The notes: generated by a model not told the origin, from the letters alone. A stretch of DNA of 64,000 nt from DATKAS01 sp963773315 (GCA_963773315.1 CAVZAF010000003.1:1-64000), one strand, 5' to 3'; shown: positions 7,847-18,343, numbered from the stretch's first letter. A program made the numbers and translations.

Positions 7847-9033
7847 TCGAGCATCCGGAAGACCGTGCCGGTCTTCGGCTTCGGTGCGAAGAACGTCGTC
7901 TTCGGGGGCATGAGCTTGCCCGCGTGCGCGGTCGCCGCGATCTGATCGACGGTCGCGGGCCGCAACAGCACACCGAGCGTGTCGGACGCGGTGCTCACGC
8001 GACTCACGACGTTGCCGACTCCGTGCTGGTACGCGATCTCGTGCGGTCCGAGCGCGCCGCGGGCGGCCTCGAGCCGGCTCGAGTCGAGATCGTCGACACC
8101 GTCGAACGCGCCCGCACGAGGTCGCAGCAACCAGAAGCCGTCGGCTCGCACGAGCGCGAGCGCCCCGGCGTCGGCCATCCGCGCCGTGATCGTCGACGCG
8201 CCATCGAGAGGGCCGGCATCGAACGACTCGAACCACGGCTCGAGCGCGGCGAGCACGTCGACACCGGCTTCGATGCCAGACAGAAGGCGGTGGATCGGGA
8301 GGACGTTGAGCTGCTCGGGCGCGAGCTCGACGAGGAACGCCATCACGAAGTCGGGCGGCGCGTCCGGCTCGTTGCGCTCACCCTTGTACGCGAGGGAGGT
8401 GGAGTAACGGTGGTGGCCGTCAGCGATGACGACCGGTGACGCGGCGACGGCATCGCGGATGGCAGCAATGACTCCGGGCTCGCGCACTCGGTAGAGCCGG
8501 TGGTGCACCCCGTCGTCATCGGTCCAGCGAGCATCGGGCGGACCGGGCAGCTCGCACAGCGCCCCGAGCCCGGGCGTCAGCGACAGCCCCCAGACGGCGG
8601 AGAGGTTCGCCCGGCACGAGCGCAACATCTCGAGCCGATCGCTGTGCGCCTTGGGCGTCGTCTGCTCGTGGGGGAAGACGCCCTTGGTGCCGGGCTCACT
8701 GAGCTCGAGTGCGCCGATCACGCCCGCGGTCTGCAGGGCGTGGCCGGCCTCGTCGTGATACCCCATCCGGTACACGTAGAACGCGGGCTCGTCGTCGGTG
8801 CGGAGCACATCCACGTCCAGCCAGTGATGGAGGAGGTAGCACGCGTTCTCGTACCGGTCGCGGCCGTCGGCCTCGGCGGGCAGGTCGATGTGCACCACGT
8901 TCCATGGCGAACGAGCGCCGAGCAGCTCGCGCTCGGCGTCGTCGATCACATCGTACGGAGGAGCCGTCACCTCGCCGAGATCGAACCGCTCGATGTCGTA
9001 GAGCACACCGGGAAAGGGCTCGAAGCGGGGCAC
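7843..9033 (-). CDS. DUF1015 family protein
   Basis: A 396-residue protein of the DUF1015 family, whose role is unknown. Family features are the start PRFEPFPGVLYD, APPYDVI about 25 residues later, FPHEQTTPKAHSDR, VIADGHHRYSTSL and LLRPATVDQIAATAHAGKLM near the end. The GADGHHR-like motif suggests a metal or phosphate site, but no reaction has been assigned. The GTG at 9033 is chosen because family members begin at VPRFEPF and GAGG lies just upstream; an in-frame ATG at 9069 would overlap the divergent hydrolase start. Confidence 0.85.
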   Translation of the reverse strand: MPRFEPFPGVLYDIERFDLGEVTAPPYDVIDDAERELLGARSPWNVVHIDLPAEADGRDRYENACYLLHHWLDVDVLRTDDEPAFYVYRMGYHDEAGHALQTAGVIGALELSEPGTKGVFPHEQTTPKAHSDRLEMLRSCRANLSAVWGLSLTPGLGALCELPGPPDARWTDDDGVHHRLYRVREPGVIAAIRDAVAASPVVIADGHHRYSTSLAYKGERNEPDAPPDFVMAFLVELAPEQLNVLPIHRLLSGIEAGVDVLAALEPWFESFDAGPLDGASTITARMADAGALALVRADGFWLLRPRAGAFDGVDDLDSSRLEAARGALGPHEIAYQHGVGNVVSRVSTASDTLGVLLRPATVDQIAATAHAGKLMPPKTTFFAPKPKTGTVFRMLD

Positions 9034-9067
9034 GCCTCGAATGACTACCAGATGCAAAGATGCAGCC

Positions 9068-9952
9068 ATGCCGCGTGCCAACAACAACGGGATCGAGATC
9101 GAGTACGACACCGTCGGCGACCCGAGCGATGAGCCGTTGCTGCTCGTGATGGGCTTCACCGCTCAGCTCATCGCCTGGGACGACAAGCTCTGCCAAGCCC
9201 TGGCTGACAAGGGCTACTTCGTCATCCGCTACGACAACCGCGACTGTGGCCTCTCGACCCACCTCGACGGCGCCACGTTCGACATGGCCGAGCTCTTCAA
9301 CGCGATGATGGCGGGCGGCGAGGCGCCTGCGGTGCCTTACACGCTGTCCGACATGGCTGGCGACGGCATCGCCGTGCTCGACTCGCTCGGCATCGACCGT
9401 GCCCACGTCGTCGGCGCGTCGATGGGCGGGATGATCGTGCAGACGATGGCGATCGAGCATCCGCAACGCCTGCGCACCGTCACGTCGATCATGTCGACGA
9501 CGGGCGAGCCCGACTACGGCCAGGCGGCTCCCGAGGCGATGGCCGCGCTGATGCGTCCGCCTCCCGAGGGTCGCGCACAGGCGATCGAGGCATCCGTCGA
9601 GGGCTCGAAGATCTTCAGCAGCCCGCGGTACTTCGACGCGACGGGCGCTCGAGAGCGGGCTGCTGCGTCGTACGACCGCGCCTTCTATCCCGAGGGTGCC
9701 GGTCGGCAGATGGGCGCCATCGTCGCAAGCGGTGATCGAGCCGACGGCCTTCGCAACGTCAAGCTGCCGTTCCTCGTGATCCACGGCCGGGCCGACACGC
9801 TCATCAGCCTGAGTGGCGGTGAGCGCACTGCCGAGCTCGTGCCCGGCGCGAACCTCGTCGTGCTGAACGACATGGGCCACGACCTGCCCGAGCCGCTGTG
9901 GCCGTTCATCGTCGACCTGATCGCGAGCCACGCCAGCCACGCCATCAGGTGA
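9068..9952 (+). CDS. Alpha/beta hydrolase
   Basis: A 294-residue alpha/beta-hydrolase-fold enzyme, probably an esterase or lipase-like hydrolase. The nucleophile elbow is GASMGG (Ser near residue 118), the acid is Asp in HGRADTLI (near 241) and the catalytic His is in MGHDLPE (near 270). LLLVMGFTAQL is the oxyanion-hole strand and loop. Substrate is unknown. It is divergent from the DUF1015 gene with only 34 bp between starts, and its stop overlaps the start of the HAD gene (GTGA). Confidence 0.85.
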   Translation: MPRANNNGIEIEYDTVGDPSDEPLLLVMGFTAQLIAWDDKLCQALADKGYFVIRYDNRDCGLSTHLDGATFDMAELFNAMMAGGEAPAVPYTLSDMAGDGIAVLDSLGIDRAHVVGASMGGMIVQTMAIEHPQRLRTVTSIMSTTGEPDYGQAAPEAMAALMRPPPEGRAQAIEASVEGSKIFSSPRYFDATGARERAAASYDRAFYPEGAGRQMGAIVASGDRADGLRNVKLPFLVIHGRADTLISLSGGERTAELVPGANLVVLNDMGHDLPEPLWPFIVDLIASHASHAIR

Positions 9953-10779
9953 GCGCCCCGAGCTCGGGCCTCGACGCGCACACGGTCGTCTGCGACCTCG
10001 ACGGGGTCATCTGGCTCGCGGACCACGCCATTGCGGGCTCTGCCGACGCGATCGCCCGTCTGCGAGCGAGCGGACGGCGCGTGCTGTTCGTCACGAACAA
10101 CTCGTCCGTGCCCGTCGGCGCGGTGGTCGCGAAGCTCGAGGGCTTCGGCATCCCGGCGAAGGGCGAGGTGCTGACGTCTGCCATGGCGGCGGCTCGGCTG
10201 ATCGAGCCCGGCAAGAAGGCGGTCGTGCTCGGCGGTCCGGGCGTCGTCGAGGCGCTCGAGGCCCGCGGTGTGCAGCCGCTGCGCGAAGGGCCCGCCGACG
10301 CCGTGGTCGTCGGCTTCCACCGCGACTTCGACTACGAGCGGATGAAGGTCGCGTCCGACACGATCCGCGGCGGCGCGGTGCTGATCGGCACGAACGACGA
10401 CGCGACCTACCCGACGCCGAGCGGCCCGATCCCCGGTGGCGGCGCGATCCTCGCCGCGGTCGCGACTGGCTCCGAAGCGGTCCCCGTCGTTGCCGGCAAG
10501 CCGCATCCCGCGATGGCCGCGCTCGTACGCGAGGCGGTCGGCGATGTGCACCTGCTCATGGTCGGCGATCGCCCCGACACCGACGGGCTGTTCGCCGTCC
10601 GTCTCGGATGCGACTTCGGTCTCGTGCTCTCGGGGATCGTCGGGCCCGGTGCCGACGCCTCGAAGATCGAGCCGCGTCCGTCGATCGTCACGAACGACCT
10701 CGCCGCGCTCGCCGACGCGATCCTCACCGACGGGGGCCTCACTGGTACGGGCTCGGCGGTGGGCTCCACGGATCGCTGA
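9949..10779 (+). CDS. HAD-IIA family phosphatase (NagD-like)
   Basis: A 276-residue HAD hydrolase of the NagD/4-nitrophenylphosphatase group, likely dephosphorylating a small metabolite. The nucleophile motif is CDLDGV (Asp16, Asp18), motif II is FVTNNSS (about 46-52), and motif III/IV are GKPHPAM (Lys near 184) and VGDRPDTDG (about 205-213). The GTG at 9949 overlaps the preceding stop. Its 3' end overlaps the convergent rhomboid gene by 41 bp. Confidence 0.85.
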   Translation: MSAPSSGLDAHTVVCDLDGVIWLADHAIAGSADAIARLRASGRRVLFVTNNSSVPVGAVVAKLEGFGIPAKGEVLTSAMAAARLIEPGKKAVVLGGPGVVEALEARGVQPLREGPADAVVVGFHRDFDYERMKVASDTIRGGAVLIGTNDDATYPTPSGPIPGGGAILAAVATGSEAVPVVAGKPHPAMAALVREAVGDVHLLMVGDRPDTDGLFAVRLGCDFGLVLSGIVGPGADASKIEPRPSIVTNDLAALADAILTDGGLTGTGSAVGSTDR

Positions 10780-11551
10780 GCGCGGCCGGTCTCGCTCGGG
10801 GCCGCAGCAGCCACACGACCATCATCCCGAACCCGAACCCCGCGACGTGCGCCATCCACGCGACGTTGCCGCCGCGGTTGAAGAGGAACTGCAGCGCCAG
10901 CCACACGAGGAGCACGACGCGCGCCTCTATCTCACGGAACCACACGAGGATCGCGAAGAACAGCGTGAAGATCTTCGCGCGCGGGAACCACACGAGGTAC
11001 GCGCCCATCACCCCCGCGATCGCGCCAGACGCGCCGATGACCGGCACGGTGCTGCTGGGGTTCAGCAAGACCTGCCCCGCGGTGGCGAAGATGCCGGCGA
11101 GCACGTAGAAGAGCAGGTACAGCGCCCAGCCGAGACGATCCTCGACGTTGTTCCCGAAGACCCAGAGGAACAGCATGTTGAAGCCGAGGTGCAGCCATCC
11201 GCCGTGCAAGAACATCGACGTGATCACCGCGAGGTAGACGTTCTTGTCCGGGAAGAGCGGCGGGCTCTGGGGGTGGTGATCGCAGGCCGACGAGTCGCCC
11301 TGCAGGTAGGTCTTGCCGATCTCGTCGATCGTGAGCGGTCGACCCTGGGTGAGCTCGCATGGGATCGCGGCGTACTCGAGGTCGAAGCGGAGCTGGCTGT
11401 CGATCCGGACGGTCCCCGTCTGGATCCGCACGACATCAGTGCCGTGCAGTGGCAGCTGGACCAAGAGGAACACCGCGACGTTGATCGCGATGAGCAGGAT
11501 CGTGGCGACCGGCCGCCGCCGCGTCGGGAGGTTGTCCCGGAGGGGGATCAC
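10739..11551 (-). CDS. Rhomboid family intramembrane serine protease
   Basis: A 270-residue multi-pass membrane protein expected to cleave transmembrane substrates within the bilayer. The catalytic Ser lies in GASGAIAG (near residue 174) and the catalytic His in AHVAGFGFG (near 234). HGGWLHLGFNMLFLWVFGNN is the hallmark L1-TM2 region. A hydrophobic first helix (ATILLIAINVAVFLLVQL) is followed by an unusually long extracytoplasmic loop of about 65 residues. The GTG at 11551 is supported by TAGGGT 8 nt upstream. Divergent from the Lys/Ala-rich protein gene. Confidence 0.9.
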   Translation of the reverse strand: MIPLRDNLPTRRRPVATILLIAINVAVFLLVQLPLHGTDVVRIQTGTVRIDSQLRFDLEYAAIPCELTQGRPLTIDEIGKTYLQGDSSACDHHPQSPPLFPDKNVYLAVITSMFLHGGWLHLGFNMLFLWVFGNNVEDRLGWALYLLFYVLAGIFATAGQVLLNPSSTVPVIGASGAIAGVMGAYLVWFPRAKIFTLFFAILVWFREIEARVVLLVWLALQFLFNRGGNVAWMAHVAGFGFGMMVVWLLRPRARPAALSDPWSPPPSPYQ

Positions 11552-11559
11552 TGCGAGCG

Positions 11560-11565
11560 ACCCTA
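11560..11565 (-). promoter_or_regulatory. Leaderless-type -10 (TAGGGT) for rhomboid gene
   Basis: On the minus strand TAGGGT ends 8 nt before the GTG at 11551. With TAGCGT on the plus strand at 11583 it forms a back-to-back promoter pair only 17 bp apart. Confidence 0.5.
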
Positions 11566-11582
11566 CCGAGGCCAGTGGTCGG

Positions 11583-11588
11583 TAGCGT
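11583..11588 (+). promoter_or_regulatory. Leaderless-type -10 (TAGCGT)
   Basis: TAGCGT ends 8 nt before the ATG at 11597, a candidate -10 for leaderless transcription of the Lys/Ala-rich protein and the genes behind it (tlyA, nadK). Confidence 0.5.
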
Positions 11589-11596
11589 GTTGCCCC

Positions 11597-12007
11597 ATGG
11601 CACAGCTCGATGCGATCCGGAAGTACCTCGAGGCCGGCATGGCCTTCACCCACACCACCCGGGCCAAGGCCGAGGAGGTCGTCGGCAACCTCGTTCGAGC
11701 GGGCGAGCTCCAGACCGAGCAGACCCAGCAGCAAGTGCAGGAGCTCGTCGAGCGCAGCCGTGAGAACACCGAGCGCGTCGTCAAGGCGATGCGCGAGGAG
11801 GTCGTGTCCCAGATGGCTTCCCTGGGGTTCGCGACGAAGAAGGATCTCGCCCGCCTCGAGCGCAAGGTCGACACGATGAAGTCCTCGTCGGGCGCGAAGA
11901 AGGCTGCGAAGAAGGCTCCCGCGAAGAAGGCCGCCAAGAAGTCCGCCGCGAAGAAGACGACGGCCAAGAAGGCGCCCGCGAAGAAGGCAGCAGCCAAGAA
12001 GTCGTGA
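11597..12007 (+). CDS. Phasin-like protein with histone H1-like Lys/Ala tail
   Basis: A 136-residue protein in two parts. Residues 1-95 form long amphipathic helices with Gln/Glu-rich coiled-coil character (RAGELQTEQTQQQVQELVER), similar in style to phasins and other granule- or membrane-associated helical proteins. Residues 98-136 are almost only Lys, Ala, Pro, Ser and Thr in AKKA/APAKK repeats, like H1-type DNA-binding tails. A nucleoid- or granule-associated role is inferred. The stop overlaps the tlyA GTG (GTGA), so co-translation with tlyA and nadK is likely. Confidence 0.65.
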   Translation: MAQLDAIRKYLEAGMAFTHTTRAKAEEVVGNLVRAGELQTEQTQQQVQELVERSRENTERVVKAMREEVVSQMASLGFATKKDLARLERKVDTMKSSSGAKKAAKKAPAKKAAKKSAAKKTTAKKAPAKKAAAKKS

Positions 12008-12804
12008 CCACGCGCCGGCGGCTCGATGCGGAGCTCGTGCGCCGCGGGCTTGCCGCGAGCCGTGAGGCCGCGCAGCGGGCCATCGACGCTGGCCTCGTCA
12101 CGGTCGGGGGCGCGCCTGCGGAGAAGGCCAGTCGCATGGTCGGCACGGGCGAGCCCGTCGAGGTCCTCGCTCCGCCGAGGTTCGTGGGGCGCGGCGGAGA
12201 CAAGCTCGCCGAGGCGATCCTGGCGTTCGGCATCAACGTGACCGGACGCCGTGCGCTTGACGCCGGCACGTCGACGGGAGGCTTCACCGACTGTCTCCTC
12301 CAGGAGGGCGCTGCGCAGGTCGTTGCGGTTGACGTCGGTCACGGGCAGATCCACCCCGTCCTGCGTGACGAGTCCCGCGTCGAGGTGCACGAGCGGGTCA
12401 ACGTCCGCACCATGACCCGAGCCGAGTTTGGCCTCTTCGACCTCGTGGTCGCTGATCTCTCGTTCATCTCGATCCGGTCCGTGCTCGATGCGCTCATCGG
12501 CGTGAGCGACGAAGGCGCCGACCTCGTGCTCCTCGTGAAGCCTCAGTTCGAGGCCGGGAGGGTCGAGGCCGACCGGGGTCGGGGCGTGATCAGGGACCCC
12601 GCGGTCTGGCGCTCGGTCCTCGAGGCGGTACAGGGCGCGCTCGTGGCTCGCGAAGCGGTCATCATTGGGTGGATGGTGTCGCCTGTGCGGGGAGCGAAGG
12701 GAAACGTCGAGTTCTTCGTGCATGCCGCCGCGCCCCCAGCAGTGTCGCACCGACTCCCGGAGCCGGCGATCGACTTCGTCGTTGCGCAGGCGGCACTGCT
12801 ATGA
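12004..12804 (+). CDS. tlyA: TlyA family rRNA methyltransferase
   Basis: A 266-residue protein with an N-terminal S4 RNA-binding domain (about 1-62: RLDAELVRRGLAASREAAQR) and an FtsJ-like SAM-dependent methyltransferase domain. The SAM motif is ALDAGTSTGGFTDCLL near residue 84, with DLSFISI and LVLLVKPQFE later. In mycobacteria TlyA 2'-O-methylates 16S and 23S rRNA (capreomycin susceptibility); haemolysin annotations of this family are historical. The GTG overlaps the previous stop, and the stop overlaps the nadK ATG (ATGA). Confidence 0.9.
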   Translation: MTTRRRLDAELVRRGLAASREAAQRAIDAGLVTVGGAPAEKASRMVGTGEPVEVLAPPRFVGRGGDKLAEAILAFGINVTGRRALDAGTSTGGFTDCLLQEGAAQVVAVDVGHGQIHPVLRDESRVEVHERVNVRTMTRAEFGLFDLVVADLSFISIRSVLDALIGVSDEGADLVLLVKPQFEAGRVEADRGRGVIRDPAVWRSVLEAVQGALVAREAVIIGWMVSPVRGAKGNVEFFVHAAAPPAVSHRLPEPAIDFVVAQAALL

Positions 12805-13661
12805 GCACGGTGACACTCGTCGTGCACAACCAGCGGGCCAACGCGGCCGAGCTCGCGCGCGAGGCCGTGCACTGGCTGCATGAGCGCGGCCACGAGGTGC
12901 GCATGCCGCTGGGCGACGCCGAGGCCGTCGACCTCCTCGACCTCGCGGTCCCCGACGAGAAGCTGGCGCAGGACGTCGTGCTCGCGGTGAGCCTCGGCGG
13001 CGACGGCACGATGCTGCGGACCGTCGACCTCGTGGAGGAGGCAGAGGTCCCTGTCCTCGGGGTGAACGTCGGCCTCCTCGGCTATCTGACTGAAGTCGAG
13101 CCGAACGCCATGACGTCGGCGCTCGAGCGCTTCTTTGCCGGCGACTACGGCATCGAAGACCGCATGATGCTCTCTGTCACCATCCGGTCGAAGCGCTCTC
13201 TCCTCGACGGATGGAGCTTTCGCGCCCTCAACGAGGCCGTCGTCGAGAAGACCCAATCGGGCCACACGGTCCGCATGCTCGTGCGGATCGGCGGGGAGGT
13301 CTTCACGTCCTACGCGGCCGATGGCCTCATCGTCGCGACCCCGACCGGTTCGACGGCATACTCGCTGTCGGCCCGTGGGCCGATCGTGTCCCCTCGTCAT
13401 CGCGCGCTGCTGCTCACGCCAGTGTCGCCGCACATGCTCTTCGACCGGTCGCTGATCCTCGATCCCGGCGAGACGCTCAGCCTCGAGGTGATCGGTCATC
13501 GCCCAGCGACCCTGTCGGTAGACGGCACGAGCGTCGGCGAGCTCGAGGAGGGCGACATCGTCGACTGCTCGCCCGCGGACCGCAGCGCCCGGCTCGTCAC
13601 GTTCGGGAAGCGCAACTTCCATCGCATCCTCAAGGCGAAGTTCGGCCTGAGCGACCGCTGA
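12801..13661 (+). CDS. nadK: NAD kinase
   Basis: A 286-residue kinase that phosphorylates NAD to NADP. The diagnostic motifs are LGGDGTMLR (about 65-73), VNVGLLGYLTEV and TPTGSTAYSLSARGPI (near 180), which bind nucleotide and catalyse transfer. Length is normal for bacterial NadK. The position between tlyA and recN is a conserved actinobacterial order. The ATG overlaps the tlyA stop. Confidence 0.95.
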   Translation: MSTVTLVVHNQRANAAELAREAVHWLHERGHEVRMPLGDAEAVDLLDLAVPDEKLAQDVVLAVSLGGDGTMLRTVDLVEEAEVPVLGVNVGLLGYLTEVEPNAMTSALERFFAGDYGIEDRMMLSVTIRSKRSLLDGWSFRALNEAVVEKTQSGHTVRMLVRIGGEVFTSYAADGLIVATPTGSTAYSLSARGPIVSPRHRALLLTPVSPHMLFDRSLILDPGETLSLEVIGHRPATLSVDGTSVGELEEGDIVDCSPADRSARLVTFGKRNFHRILKAKFGLSDR

Positions 13662-13696
13662 CGGTGCGACCGCTGAGCCGTGCTGACCACTGACCT

Positions 13697-15283
13697 GTGC
13701 TGACTGAGCTCGCCGTCCGCAACCTCGGGGTCATCGACGAGCTGGTGCTCGTGCTCGGCCCCGGCATGACCGCGCTCACGGGCGAGACCGGTGCGGGCAA
13801 GACGCTGCTCGTCGACGCGATCGAGCTGCTCGTCGGTGGGCGGGCCGACAGTGGCGCCGTGCGACACGGCGCGGCGGAGTGCTCGATCGAGGGGCGATTC
13901 GTGGTCGGCGAGGACGAGGTCGTGCTGAGCCGCGTGATCCCTCGGGACGGCCGATCGCGGGCCTATCGCAACGGCCGCCTCGCGACGGTCACGCAGCTGG
14001 CCGAAGAAGGTCGGCGCCTCGTCGACCTCCATGGTCAGCACAGCCACCAGTCCCTGCTCGGCGTCGCGGAGCAGCGCAGCGCGCTCGACCGGTTCGGCGG
14101 CGTCGACCTGTCCGCGTTGCGCGAGGCGCGCGCTCGCGTCGCCGAGATAGAGGCCGAGCTCGCGGCGCTCGGCGGCGACGAACGCGCGCGAGCGCGCGAG
14201 ATCGACCTCCTCAGGTATCAGGTCGACGAGCTCGACCGCGCCCAGCTCGATGACGCACACGAAGACCGAACGCTCGAACTCGAGGAGGATCGGCTCGCCG
14301 ACGCAGTTGCACACCGCGAAGCTGCGGCCCAAGCAAGCGACGCGCTCACTGGCGAGGGCGGGGCCGTCGACGCGCTCGGAGTCGCGCGGGCCACGCTCGT
14401 GGGGCGCGCCCCGTTCGCGGAGCTCGAGCAACGGCTGCACGGGCTCGAGGCGGAGGCCTCCGACATCGCCGCCGACCTCCGTCACACTGCCGATGGCATC
14501 GCGGACGATCCCGAGCGGCTCGACGAGGTGCGGGCCCGCAGGCACCTCCTGCGCGAGCTCACCCGCAAGTACGGCGAGACCCTCGAAGAAGTGATCGCCT
14601 ACCGCAACGAGGCCCGTGAGCGGCTCGCGGTGCTTTTGTCCCACGACGCACGTGCCGCCGCGCTCGACGAGCAACGCACGGCCGCTCTGGCCGCCGCCGA
14701 CGCGGAAGCGCGCCGGGTGGGCGACGCTCGCCGGGCGGCCGCGCCGAAGCTCGCGAGCGCCGTCCGCTCGCATCTCACCGAGCTCGCGCTTCCCCGGGCG
14801 CGGCTCGACGTCGCGGTCGACGGGGAGGCAGGCGACGCGGTCACGTACCTCTTGGCGGCGAATCCCGGTGAGGACCTCGCGCCGCTTGCCCGAGTGGCCT
14901 CAGGCGGTGAGCTCGCTCGCACGATGCTCGCGTTGCGCCTCGTGGTCACCGAGGCCCCGCCTACGCTCGTCTTCGACGAGGTCGACGCCGGCATCGGAGG
15001 TCAGGCCGCGCTCGCGGTCGGCCGATCGCTCGCATCGCTCGGCGCGACGCACCAGGTGCTCGTCGTCACGCACCTCGCGCAGGTCGCCGCGTATGCCGAC
15101 GCGCAGGTCGCGGTCGACAAGCGCGAGGCGAACGGGCGCACGACGGTCAGTGCTTCTGCCGTCGACGGCGACGCGCGCGCGGTCGAGCTGTCGCGGATGC
15201 TGTCGGGCATGCCCTCGAGCGCGACCGCCCGCGATCATGCCGAAGAGCTGCTCGCCGCCGCCGCCCGCGAGCGCGGCCGCTGA
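13697..15283 (+). CDS. recN: DNA repair protein RecN
   Basis: A 528-residue SMC-like ATPase of double-strand-break repair. Walker A is GETGAGKT (28-35), the ABC signature region is ASGGELARTMLAL (near 401) and Walker B is TLVFDEVDAGIGG (near 423). The middle (about 150-360) is charged and coiled-coil forming. VRNLGVIDEL at the N terminus is typical. The GTG at 13697 begins VLTELAVRNLG. There is a 35-bp gap after nadK with no clear promoter, so it probably belongs to the same transcript. Confidence 0.95.
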   Translation: MLTELAVRNLGVIDELVLVLGPGMTALTGETGAGKTLLVDAIELLVGGRADSGAVRHGAAECSIEGRFVVGEDEVVLSRVIPRDGRSRAYRNGRLATVTQLAEEGRRLVDLHGQHSHQSLLGVAEQRSALDRFGGVDLSALREARARVAEIEAELAALGGDERARAREIDLLRYQVDELDRAQLDDAHEDRTLELEEDRLADAVAHREAAAQASDALTGEGGAVDALGVARATLVGRAPFAELEQRLHGLEAEASDIAADLRHTADGIADDPERLDEVRARRHLLRELTRKYGETLEEVIAYRNEARERLAVLLSHDARAAALDEQRTAALAAADAEARRVGDARRAAAPKLASAVRSHLTELALPRARLDVAVDGEAGDAVTYLLAANPGEDLAPLARVASGGELARTMLALRLVVTEAPPTLVFDEVDAGIGGQAALAVGRSLASLGATHQVLVVTHLAQVAAYADAQVAVDKREANGRTTVSASAVDGDARAVELSRMLSGMPSSATARDHAEELLAAAARERGR

Positions 15284-15300
15284 CCGCCACCATCGGCCGG

Positions 15301-15343
15301 GTGTTCACGCTCGGGGCACCATGCCGCGCTTCAGCGTGAACAC
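15301..15343. terminator. Hairpin between convergent recN and Eis-like genes
   Basis: An 11-bp perfect inverted repeat, GTGTTCACGCT (15301-15311) and AGCGTGAACAC (15333-15343), with a 21-nt loop that can form a small inner GGCA/TGCC stem. It lies in the 78-bp gap between two convergent genes, so a bidirectional transcription barrier is the simplest reading. There is no U-run, so Rho-independent action is not certain. Confidence 0.5.
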
Positions 15344-15361
15344 TCGAGGTAGGTAGTGGGG

Positions 15362-16591
15362 TCAGAAGAAGGTGCCGCACCAGGGGAGCGGATGGTGCGC
15401 GAACAGCTGGTCGGCGCGGGCGAGGGCGCCGGCGCGCTGTTCGATCACCCGCCCCGCGGCGGCCAGCGCAGCGAACGACACACCTCCGAGGTACGCAGCG
15501 CCGAGGTCGGCGATCGTCATCTCGAGGTCGGCTGACCGGCGGCTCGGCTTGCAGGTGGCCTGTCCCGATTCCGCCGAATCGATCTCGAATCTGCCCCCAC
15601 GGCCGAGGAACGGGTCGGCGACGTCGAGCACGAGCTTGCCTGGACGCCCGTAGGTGCGGCTCGCCAAGGCGCCGGGCACGTCGAGCATCCGCAGCCAGAG
15701 CTGGTCCTCGAGCCTCATCTCGAGCCGCCGAGGGTCGGCGAGCATCCACCGCAAGGGCTCGTCGGGCATCCGCATGTGGAACTTCACGCCGTGCGCAAGG
15801 TCGAGGTCGAGCGCGTAGCGCCACAACGAGACGTAGGCGGTGGGCGACCCGAACAGGTCGTGCAGCTCGATGTAGCCCGGCTTGCCCCACCACGAGTCGC
15901 GGTCGAGGACCTCGTAGGCCATCGCCCCGTCGAGCTTGCCCTTGGCGTCCTCGTGGACGACGTAGACCTCTTGCGGCGTCGGCTCACCCTCGGGCACCGG
16001 GCCGTACATGAATGGGTGTGCCCACCTCGCGATGGCACGGCTGATCGAGCCCGGGCGATCGCGGTCGAACTCCTCGAAGATGCTGGGGAACAGCTGCAGC
16101 GCGTCGGCACGCGTCACCAAGCGGAGGCGCCCCGGGTCGTCGAACGGCTCGAGGAACCGGCCATGTCGCGTCTCGAGCGAGAGCGACGCGCCGCTCGTCG
16201 CGATGCCGTATCCGAAGCGGCCATAGATGATGCTCTCGCTCGCGTGGAGGATCGCGACCGGCTGCCCCTGATCGGCCACGTCTTCGAGCTGGGAGCGCAT
16301 GAGGTTCGTGAGGATGCCGCGCCGCGTGTGCGTGGGCAGCACGCCGACGCCGGTGACCGCGGCCGCATCGACTCGCCCGCCGCCGGGTACGACCATGTCG
16401 CACGGCCAGGCCGCGGCGGTGCCGACCACCTCCTTGCCCTCGCACGCCCCGAACGACCGCGACATGAGGTACAGGGGACGGCGCGCGTCGAGGTGGGCCT
16501 GGTTCGCCACGGGAAACACCATCGCCGTGCGAAACGTGCGCGTGAACGCATCGCTGTCGTCGGGACCGAGGAGTCTGACCTTGGGCTTCAC
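15362..16591 (-). CDS. Eis-like GNAT acetyltransferase with SCP2-like C-terminal domain
   Basis: A 409-residue protein with the Eis-type layout: an N-terminal GNAT domain (GVGVLPTHTRRGILTNLM around residues 82-99, the acetyl-CoA loop with RRG), a second degenerate GNAT half (from about 150), and a C-terminal sterol-carrier-like domain (EIDSAESGQATCKPSRRSAD, then LEMTIADLGAAYLGG). Mycobacterial Eis acetylates aminoglycosides and some proteins; the substrate here is unknown. The GTG at 16591 starts VKPKVRLLGPDDSDAF. Convergent with recN across a hairpin. Confidence 0.85.
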   Translation of the reverse strand: MKPKVRLLGPDDSDAFTRTFRTAMVFPVANQAHLDARRPLYLMSRSFGACEGKEVVGTAAAWPCDMVVPGGGRVDAAAVTGVGVLPTHTRRGILTNLMRSQLEDVADQGQPVAILHASESIIYGRFGYGIATSGASLSLETRHGRFLEPFDDPGRLRLVTRADALQLFPSIFEEFDRDRPGSISRAIARWAHPFMYGPVPEGEPTPQEVYVVHEDAKGKLDGAMAYEVLDRDSWWGKPGYIELHDLFGSPTAYVSLWRYALDLDLAHGVKFHMRMPDEPLRWMLADPRRLEMRLEDQLWLRMLDVPGALASRTYGRPGKLVLDVADPFLGRGGRFEIDSAESGQATCKPSRRSADLEMTIADLGAAYLGGVSFAALAAAGRVIEQRAGALARADQLFAHHPLPWCGTFF

Positions 16592-16640
16592 GCCGGGCAG
16601 TCTGTCAATCGCCCTCCACCTCGTCGGGGAATTCCCGCGC

Positions 16641-16646
16641 TACCCT
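16641..16646 (+). promoter_or_regulatory. Candidate pyrG -10 (TACCCT)
   Basis: TACCCT lies 65 nt before the pyrG GTG. The gene has its own ribosome site (GAAGGAG, 16701-16707), so a leadered transcript starting near 16653 is likely. Confidence 0.35.
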
Positions 16647-16711
16647 CGACCGGGTTGTCGGCGGGGCCGCCACTGCCACATCGAGCGAGCCACAAATCGA
16701 GAAGGAGCGTC

Positions 16712-18339
<1,628 letters not shown>

Positions 18340-18343
<4 letters not shown>

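Noticed and set aside
11880..12003. AAGAAGGC-type repeats as a CRISPR or tandem DNA repeat
   Set aside because: They are codon-level repeats for Lys/Ala in a protein tail, with no regular spacers.
15776..16711. A 310-codon N-terminal extension in frame with pyrG
   Set aside because: It is the complement of the Eis-like gene, has no family resemblance, and pyrG has a ribosome site and standard N terminus at 16712.
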